DNA from: Oscillospiraceae bacterium
GTDB taxonomy: Bacteria; Bacillota; Clostridia; Oscillospirales; Oscillospiraceae
Direction: 5' to 3'
Assembly: GCA_020025345.1 (NCBI GenBank)
Contig: JAHHSH010000058.1
Coordinates: 1 to 10,745, forward strand
DNA length: 10,745 nucleotides
Part shown: positions 6,505 to 10,745 of the stretch, one piece after another
How positions within the stretch are numbered: the first letter of the stretch is position 1
How the letters are laid out: the number at the start of each line of letters is the position of its first letter
Position numbers and translations under genes: made by a program
Notes under the pieces: generated by a model
Database searches by the model: none
The model's input: the letters and a program-made list of their open reading frames with translations, nothing else
What the model was told of the DNA's origin: nothing

Positions 6505-7044
6505 ATGTCTGCATCGGAGATTACCAAACAGGCAATCATCCACAGCACCAAAAAGTTGGCATCGGAGAAGCCCTTCCAAAAAATATCGGTTCTTGAGATC
6601 GCTCGTCATTGCGGCATCAACCGAAATACCTTCTACTACTATTTCACCGACAAATACGATGTCGTCCAGTGCATCTTTGACCAGGAGATCTCTCCCGTTC
6701 TCCAGCCCCATTTTCAAAACGGTGGACTGGCCGACAGCGTCAGTGCGCTGTGTAACCATATGAAGAATGAGAAGGCGCTGTATGTCCGGCTTTTGGAGGA
6801 CAACGGTCATCACTGCCTCCGGGATCTGCTGGTGCAATACTATACGGACTTTCTGATCCATAAGGCCCAGCAGCACTTCGAGCAGCACCAGATGCCGGAT
6901 CAGCACCAGGAGATCGCCGCCCGTTTCTACGCCCACGGTACGGTGGGTATGATCGGCGACTGGGCCTCCCGCGGCATGAAGATCGACAGCACGCTGGCGA
7001 CCGGCCTCATCGCCCTCTCCGCTCAGGAGAAGTTCTTCGTGTAA
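6505..7044 (+). CDS. TetR/AcrR-family transcriptional regulator
   Basis: A 179-residue regulator. The N-terminal TetR DNA-binding domain is clear: helix 1 (residues about 6-20), then ISVLEIARHCGINRNTFYYYFTDKYDV (about 26-52), containing the helix-turn-helix and the family hallmark TFYYYF-x-x-K. The remaining 125 residues are helical and rich in His/Gln, and would form the ligand-binding and dimer domain, of the shorter type found in DhaS-like regulators. It is divergent from the four-gene redox operon with 125 bp between start codons, and a 26-bp dyad overlaps the operon promoter, so it is probably the local repressor, released by the substrate or product of the operon. The ATG at 6505 is chosen because AAGGAG precedes it by 8 nt and a consensus promoter lies upstream within the longer reading frame. 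Family assignment is firm; ligand unknown. Confidence 0.92.
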   Translation: MSASEITKQAIIHSTKKLASEKPFQKISVLEIARHCGINRNTFYYYFTDKYDVVQCIFDQEISPVLQPHFQNGGLADSVSALCNHMKNEKALYVRLLEDNGHHCLRDLLVQYYTDFLIHKAQQHFEQHQMPDQHQEIAARFYAHGTVGMIGDWASRGMKIDSTLATGLIALSAQEKFFV

Positions 7045-7231
7045 CAGCACTTCTCTGTCGAGATCGTTATTTTTCTATCGATCTCGTCCTTATATTATTA
7101 AATTTTTAACAATATGAATACAGTCAAAATTTTTTTCTGTCTGTATTTTAGGCAGAAATGAAATTCTGCTCAAAAATTGCCATTGCTGCAGCGCTGTTAT
7201 TGACACCCGCGACAATAGATGCGCACAAAAC
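7045..7231. other. Intergenic DNA downstream of tetR with small dyads
   Basis: No convincing gene. It holds a hairpin CGAGATCG (7059-7066) / CGATCTCG (7079-7086) with a 12-nt loop followed by an AT-rich stretch, perhaps a weak terminator for tetR. A loose dyad AATACAG...CTGTATT (about 7117-7147) spans a T-run. A short dyad GCAGAA-N6-TTCTGC lies at 7152-7169 and recurs at the top of the next terminator (7245-7262). Confidence 0.4.
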
Positions 7232-7276
7232 AAAAGGGTACATTGCAGAATTTTCATTCTGCAATGTACCCTTTTT
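7232..7276. terminator. Bidirectional terminator between tetR and the small-protein gene
   Basis: A perfect 19-bp stem (7232-7250 with 7257-7275) with a 6-nt loop. The AAAAGGG / CCCTTTTT ends give a T-run on either strand. It can end both the plus-strand tetR transcript and the minus-strand transcript of the 53-residue protein, whose stop codon is about 30 nt away. Confidence 0.9.
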
Positions 7277-7306
7277 CATTGATCAGAGCGGTAAGCTCTG
7301 TTTAAA

Positions 7307-7468
7307 TTAGTCTTCAGCCTGACCCAGCATCAGGAAAGCGTTCCAGGGACTTCCTTCCCAAGCAGACCCAAATGTGGGCGCGGCCAGCACTTCGGGATAG
7401 TTGTAGGGAGGGGTCTTGGTGTTGCTGCGGGGGCGGATGTCCATCATGGTGTTGTTCGTCTTGTTCAT
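7307..7468 (-). CDS. 53-residue small protein, unknown function
   Basis: A short gene encoding 53 residues beginning MNKTNNTMMDIRPRS and ending NAFLMLGQAED. It has no signal peptide, membrane helix or cysteine. The N-terminal third is polar and basic. The centre is proline/tyrosine-rich (TKTPPYNYPEV, residues 17-27). The C-terminal part has a Gly/Ser/Trp/Pro segment with two Trp (W37 and W42) in GSAWEGSPWNAF. Support for a real gene: GAAAGGA sits 9 nt before the ATG, a plausible promoter lies 50-80 nt upstream, and a perfect terminator follows the stop. The composition is reminiscent of a ribosomal peptide precursor or a small regulatory/adaptor protein, but no maturation enzyme, protease or exporter is adjacent, so I assign no function. 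It is divergent from the LysR-type gene, which may control it. Confidence 0.6.
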   Translation of the reverse strand: MNKTNNTMMDIRPRSNTKTPPYNYPEVLAAPTFGSAWEGSPWNAFLMLGQAED

Positions 7469-7520
7469 AAGCGCACGTCCTTTCTCTTTTATCCATGTAT
7501 TTCCTTTTCTTTACAACCTA

Positions 7521-7549
7521 AGAATACTACATTGCGCGCAACAAGTAAA
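7521..7549 (-). promoter_or_regulatory. Candidate promoter of the small-protein gene
   Basis: On the minus strand, TTTACT (7549-7544) and TATTCT (7526-7521) are separated by 17 nt, each matching 4 of 6 consensus bases. The spacer contains the perfect 10-bp palindrome TTGCGCGCAA (7532-7541), a possible repressor site. The weak boxes would fit a gene that needs an activator. Confidence 0.4.
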
Positions 7550-7558
7550 GCGAATATA

Positions 7559-7600
7559 AGTCATGTGAACAATGACTAAATGGAATGTGTATTTTCACAT
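7559..7600. promoter_or_regulatory. Two dyads upstream of the small-protein promoter
   Basis: AGTCA (7559-7563) and TGACT (7573-7577) form an inverted repeat with a 9-nt spacer, centred about 54 bp upstream of the predicted start of the small-protein transcript. ATGTG (7585-7589) and CACAT (7596-7600) form a second one. Position suits a LysR-type activator, but arms this short can arise by chance in AT-rich DNA. The stretch 7601-7743 shows nothing I can assign. Confidence 0.28.
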
Positions 7601-7743
7601 AAAAGGCTCGCACATCCTCCCCATCTCTTCATTTACTTTAACCATACATCTTCCACTATATTTCGGAATACGCCTTTATTACACACATTCTCCCTTCAAA
7701 CTGCCCAATTTGTTTTTATCGGCGTTTTAACGATTCTTTCCCC

Positions 7744-7773
7744 TTGACTTCTCTCTTGCATATACGCTATAAT
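7744..7773 (+). promoter_or_regulatory. Promoter of the LysR-type gene
   Basis: TTGACT (7744-7749), an 18-nt spacer and a perfect TATAAT (7768-7773), followed by a leader of about 60 nt. This is a strong sigma-A type promoter for the regulator downstream. Confidence 0.75.
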
Positions 7774-7841
7774 CACCATAACATGAGTGTAATGATTAGT
7801 TTTTATATCTATCATACAAAATAGGAATGGAAGTGACGACT

Positions 7842-8723
7842 GTGGAAACAGGAAAATACGAAGTGCTGCTGCAGGTAGCGGATCTGGGAAATCTGACGCA
7901 CGCCGCCGAAGCATTGGGCTACACGCAATCTGCCGTAAGCCGCATCGTTGCAGATCTGGAAAAGGAGTGGGATGTACAGCTTTTGCTTCGTGGGCGAAAC
8001 GGCGCCAAGCTGACCACCGCAGGCGAGGAGATCCTCCCCCGTCTGCGCGCTGTCTGTAACGCCCAGCGGGAGCTGGAGGAGCAGATCGGCCAGCTGCACG
8101 GTCTGACCTTCGGTACGGTACGGATCGGGTCCTTCCCCAGTGCCTCCATGCACTGGCTGCCCAAAATCATCAAATCCTTCCAAATGGAATATCCCGACAT
8201 CCAGTTTGAGGTCATCAACCGTGTCGAATACCGCGGCATTGAGGATATGATCACCGCAGGACGGGTGGATTGCGGCTTCATCGCTCTCCCCTGCGCCTCC
8301 AATCTGGAAACTATCTTCCTCCACAGAGACCGCCACATGGCGGTGGTGCCGGAGAATCATCCTCTGGCCAAGGCAAAAAGCTATCCCATCTCGCGTTTCG
8401 GGGAGGACCCCTTCATCAAGCTGGAGGACAAGCGCGACCGGGAGGTCTCGGAATTTCTGGAGCGCTACCATGTCAAGCCGAACGTGCGCTATCGAGGCAA
8501 TGACGACTACACCATCATGTCCATGGTTGAAAACGGTCTGGGCGTCAGTTCGCTGACGGAGCTGGTGCTGCAGCGCACACCGTTCCATATCGCCGTGTGC
8601 CCGTTGGATCCGCCGCAATACCGCGACATCGGCATTGCTGTCCGCTCTTTTGACGCCCTTTCCCCTACCGCCAAGCATTTTGTGGACTATGTGGAGGGTT
8701 GGGCCAAAAACGAAATGCTGTAA
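7842..8723 (+). CDS. LysR-type transcriptional regulator
   Basis: A 293-residue LysR-family protein of normal length. The winged helix-turn-helix is at residues about 3-60, with the hallmark NLTHAAEALGYTQSAVSRIV (17-36) and the wing LLLRGRNGAKLTTAGEEIL. A linker helix (about 63-90) leads to a periplasmic-binding-protein-like effector domain starting LTFGTVRIGSFPSASMHWLP. The second lobe includes GNDDYTIMSMVENGLGVSSL, typical of the effector-binding hinge. The target is unknown; the divergent 53-residue gene and the convergent brnQ-like carrier are the nearest candidates. The GTG start at 7842 is preferred because GGAAG lies 8 nt upstream and the protein then begins METGKYEVLLQV as in many relatives. 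The ATG at 7827 has no properly spaced RBS but cannot be excluded. Confidence 0.92.
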   Translation: METGKYEVLLQVADLGNLTHAAEALGYTQSAVSRIVADLEKEWDVQLLLRGRNGAKLTTAGEEILPRLRAVCNAQRELEEQIGQLHGLTFGTVRIGSFPSASMHWLPKIIKSFQMEYPDIQFEVINRVEYRGIEDMITAGRVDCGFIALPCASNLETIFLHRDRHMAVVPENHPLAKAKSYPISRFGEDPFIKLEDKRDREVSEFLERYHVKPNVRYRGNDDYTIMSMVENGLGVSSLTELVLQRTPFHIAVCPLDPPQYRDIGIAVRSFDALSPTAKHFVDYVEGWAKNEML

Positions 8724-8781
8724 CAGTGCCTGCATCCTCCGTATCTGCTGACGCTGATACTATATTATAATAGGTATAGGA

Positions 8782-8818
8782 AAAGCCTCCGATTCGCCTA
8801 ATACGAATCGGAGGCTTT
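8782..8818. terminator. Bidirectional terminator between the LysR gene and brnQ
   Basis: A perfect 15-bp stem (8782-8796 with 8804-8818, AAAGCCTCCGATTCG and its complement) with a 7-nt loop, lying between the two convergent stop codons. T-runs are short on both strands (CTTTCT on plus, CTTTTCC on minus). Confidence 0.85.
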
Positions 8819-8855
8819 CTATTACGATTGCAGGAGCATCCCTGCCTCACTTCTT

Positions 8856-10196
8856 TTAAGCAGCATTCTCGCCGGAAACAGAAACGTTCACGCGGCTGCC
8901 AAACAGACGGTTCAGCACAACGCTGACGAGCACCATTGCCGCGGCAACGCACACCCAGCCCATGCCGACGGCGTAGAAGGGCAGCATATGCAGCACCTTG
9001 CTGACAACGCCCATGGGGACCTTCAGATTCTCCAGTGCGAAGAGAACGCTGACCACGCTCACAGCACCCACGGTGCAGGGATAGACGAAGCGGTTATTCT
9101 GCAGCCACTTGTTGCACAAACCGAGAACGATCAGAACGATGGCCACGGGATAGATCGCATTGAGCACGGGGACAGAGATGCTCAGGATGGTATTGAGGCC
9201 CTGATTGCAAACGGCAAAGGAGAATACGACGATACCCATAGCCCACTGGCGATAGCTAAACTTGCTGGTCAGCGTGGAGAAATACTGAGCGATGGAGGTG
9301 ATGAGACCCACGCAGGTAGTCAGGCAGGCCAGCGTGAAGATCGTTGCCAGCAGGACAGCACCGGTATTGCCAAACAGCTGATGGACGATGCAGCGCAGCG
9401 TCCAGGCACCGTTCCCCTGCAGAGAATACACAGCGGAGGACTTCATGCCCATGTAGGAGAGCATCCCGTAAACCAGTGCCAGGATGCTGCCGGCAAACAC
9501 GCCGGCGCGGACGGTGTAGCGCATCACGTCCTTGTGCTCCGTCACCTGCATGGAGCGCAGGGTGGTAGCGATCACCAGACCGAAGTTCAAGGCAGCGATG
9601 GCATCCATGGTGTTGTAGCCTTCCAGGAAGCCGGTCACCAGAGCAGCGTCCTGGTATGCGGGCTGGGGCTCTGCCACGCCGGTTGTGCCATTGAACAGGA
9701 AGCAGAAGAACAAGCCCGTGAGCAGGATCAGCAGACTGGGGGTCAGGAACTTACCGATACGGTTCACCAGTTTGTTGGGCGTCAACACCAGCCAGCCGGC
9801 GATCAAGAAAAATGCCAGAGAATAGAGCAGCATAAACAAACGGAACGATGCGCCCTCGGGCAGGTAGGGAGCGATGGCCATCTCAAAGGGCACAGACGCA
9901 GCTCTGGGGATGCCCAGGCCGGGGCCGATGGAGAGGTAGATCAGAACCGTGAACACCATGGCAAAGCGGGGATCCACTTTTTTTGCCAGCTTATCCAGAC
10001 CGCCGAACTCCGCCACAGCCACAACACCCATGACCGGCAGCACCACAGCCGTCACCAGAAAGCCCAGCAGAGCCAGAGGTGTATGGTCACCTGCGTTTTG
10101 TCCCAGGAAGGGAGGGAAGATCAAGTTGCCCGCGCCAAAGAACAACGAGAACAGCATAAAGCTGACCAACAGCATGTTTTTCTTTCCCAGTTTCAT
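8856..10196 (-). CDS. brnQ: Branched-chain amino-acid carrier, BrnQ (LIVCS) family
   Basis: A 446-residue membrane transporter of the LIVCS family, which takes up isoleucine, leucine and valine with Na+ or H+. The N-terminal signature LFFGAGNLIFPPFLG (about residues 18-32) is diagnostic. IGPGLGIPRAASVPFEMA (about 91-108) corresponds to the conserved IGP-x-x-x-x-PR-x-x-x-x-x-E segment. About twelve hydrophobic segments follow through to residue 435, and length is normal. The start at 10196 is chosen because GGAGG lies 8 nt upstream; the reading frame stays open another 62 codons but those run through the T-box leader. Expression should rise when charged tRNA falls: the leader contains a T-box riboswitch with an apparent isoleucine (AUC) specifier, which supports isoleucine as the relevant substrate. 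It is monocistronic, between its own promoter and the terminator at 8782-8818. Confidence 0.95.
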   Translation of the reverse strand: MKLGKKNMLLVSFMLFSLFFGAGNLIFPPFLGQNAGDHTPLALLGFLVTAVVLPVMGVVAVAEFGGLDKLAKKVDPRFAMVFTVLIYLSIGPGLGIPRAASVPFEMAIAPYLPEGASFRLFMLLYSLAFFLIAGWLVLTPNKLVNRIGKFLTPSLLILLTGLFFCFLFNGTTGVAEPQPAYQDAALVTGFLEGYNTMDAIAALNFGLVIATTLRSMQVTEHKDVMRYTVRAGVFAGSILALVYGMLSYMGMKSSAVYSLQGNGAWTLRCIVHQLFGNTGAVLLATIFTLACLTTCVGLITSIAQYFSTLTSKFSYRQWAMGIVVFSFAVCNQGLNTILSISVPVLNAIYPVAIVLIVLGLCNKWLQNNRFVYPCTVGAVSVVSVLFALENLKVPMGVVSKVLHMLPFYAVGMGWVCVAAAMVLVSVVLNRLFGSRVNVSVSGENAA

Positions 10197-10289
10197 AATG
10201 ATTTCCTCCAATACTCTTCTTACCTGCGTCCGTGTGTTGGCGCGGCACAGACAGAAGCTCTTATACTCGAATTTTTGAAAAGCGGCAAC

Positions 10290-10321
10290 AAAAAAATCGC
10301 CCTTCTCAACAGAAGGACGAT
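10290..10321 (-). terminator. Regulated terminator of the T-box leader
   Basis: An 11-bp stem (ATCGTCCTTCT with AGAAGGGCGAT, one G-U pair) and a GTTG loop are followed by seven T on the minus strand. It lies directly after the T-box sequence and about 95 nt before the brnQ ATG, so it is the attenuator that uncharged tRNA would disrupt. Confidence 0.88.
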
Positions 10322-10545
10322 TGAAAAACCGCGGTACCACCTTGCTTCCGGATAAAATCCGGCACTCATTTGCATCCAACAATGCAACTCACCTGTAACG
10401 GGGCTTGACTCCGGCGCACCTACTTAGTTCAGTTTGCTTCTCGGGGATGATTTCATGCATTCGGCTCACCTGACAGTTCACACCAACCACTGTCTCTCTG
10501 AAAAAGACTTACCGACGACTACTTGTTCCCGGTCAACGAATTTGT
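10322..10545 (-). promoter_or_regulatory. T-box riboswitch, apparent isoleucine (AUC) specifier
   Basis: Minus-strand leader of the brnQ transcript. The diagnostic T-box GGTGGTACCGCGG (10341-10329) forms the antiterminator bulge; its UGGU would pair with a tRNA ending ACCA, as in tRNA-Ile. In Stem I, a GGG/CCC lower helix (10530-10528 with 10445-10443) and a TCGG/CCGA upper helix (10514-10511 with 10464-10461) enclose the specifier loop. The 5' side carries AGTA (10523-10520) and the 3' side reads ATGCATGAAATCAT. ATC at 10451-10449, preceded by GAA, sits where specifiers usually sit, and isoleucine fits the transporter. A GAGAGACAG segment follows in the middle of Stem I. Further hairpins (TTGCAT/ATGCAA and CCGGAT/ATCCGG) precede the T-box. 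Uncharged tRNA-Ile should allow read-through into brnQ. Confidence 0.9.
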
Positions 10546-10567
10546 TTATTTTACTTTTGTTGAATGC

Positions 10568-10596
10568 ATTATAGCACTGCATTTTTTAAAAAGCAA
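10568..10596 (-). promoter_or_regulatory. Promoter of the T-box-brnQ transcript
   Basis: On the minus strand, TTGCTT (10596-10591), a 17-nt spacer and a perfect TATAAT (10573-10568) predict a start near 10561, about 20 nt before the T-box Stem I and 365 nt before the brnQ ATG. Confidence 0.82.
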
Positions 10597-10745
10597 GCCC
10601 CCGGCGCCACTTTTTCAGAAAATTTATTTTACATACATTTCCCCGTAGAAAACATAGAATTTCTCATGTTACGCATCATTTTTCAAATATTATCTGGATT
10701 TATTTGCATGTCCGTTCTCCCTGCGCGTGAGAATTTTCAAAATTT

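Noticed and set aside
7158..7310. A 50-codon plus-strand frame beginning MKFCSKIAIAAALLLTP, which looks like a signal peptide.
   Set aside because: It has a poor RBS (AGGCAGAA), runs straight through the perfect 19-bp terminator hairpin and ends opposite the stop of the 53-residue gene. The hydrophobic start is probably chance.
7314..7496. A 60-codon minus-strand frame beginning MDKRERTCAYEQ.
   Set aside because: It overlaps the 53-residue gene in another frame, lacks a good RBS and has a Gln/His/Pro-rich composition typical of a shadow frame.
10197..10382. A 62-codon N-terminal extension of BrnQ.
   Set aside because: It lies over the T-box antiterminator and terminator, and the GGAGG and the conserved family N-terminus support the ATG at 10196.
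10597..10745. AT-rich right end checked for a promoter or gene start.
   Set aside because: No -35/-10 pair with good spacing, no RBS-start combination and no strong hairpin could be supported.

Overview
The window looks like chromosomal DNA from an anaerobic, probably gut-associated Clostridia-type Firmicute (Oscillospiraceae- or Lachnospiraceae-like). The support is strong GGAGG ribosome-binding sites, consensus TTGNNN-17-TATAAT promoters, GC-rich third codon positions with AT-rich intergenic DNA, a T-box riboswitch, and a BspA-type leucine-rich-repeat lipoprotein. No rRNA, tRNA, transposase or CRISPR array is visible.

Left part (1-1510, + strand): a TTG-started small two-helix membrane protein is followed 26 nt later by a secreted LRR_5/BspA-like lipoprotein and a strong intrinsic terminator. 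From 1511 to 1812 there is only a possible decayed C-terminal gene fragment and the terminator of the next operon.

Centre (1708-7044): a four-gene minus-strand operon, transcribed from about 6394 to 1708, is faced by a divergent TetR-family regulator. In transcription order it encodes a multispanning membrane protein, a phytoene-desaturase/retinol-saturase-like FAD oxidoreductase, a ferredoxin-NAD(P)H reductase with a C-terminal plant-type 2Fe-2S domain, and a second multispanning membrane protein (DUF5692-like). The two membrane proteins share three sequence motifs and look like diverged paralogues flanking the redox pair. A 26-bp dyad sits between the -35 and -10 of the operon promoter and is a good candidate TetR operator. 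I infer an inducible membrane-associated reductive (or isomerising) system for a hydrophobic, probably polyene, isoprenoid or steroid-like compound. The substrate cannot be read from sequence. This is the most interesting part of the window.

Right-centre (7045-8820): a bidirectional terminator separates tetR from a 53-residue, cysteine-free, proline- and tryptophan-containing small protein on the minus strand, which has its own RBS and plausible promoter. About 370 bp further on, a LysR-type regulator is transcribed divergently from a consensus promoter. Dyads just upstream of the peptide promoter are possible regulator sites.

Right end (8782-10600, minus strand): a BrnQ-type branched-chain amino-acid carrier, whose transcript begins with a T-box leader of about 365 nt with an apparent AUC (isoleucine) specifier, a canonical T-box sequence and a terminator. 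The last 150 bp (10597-10745) are AT-rich and hold nothing I can assign.
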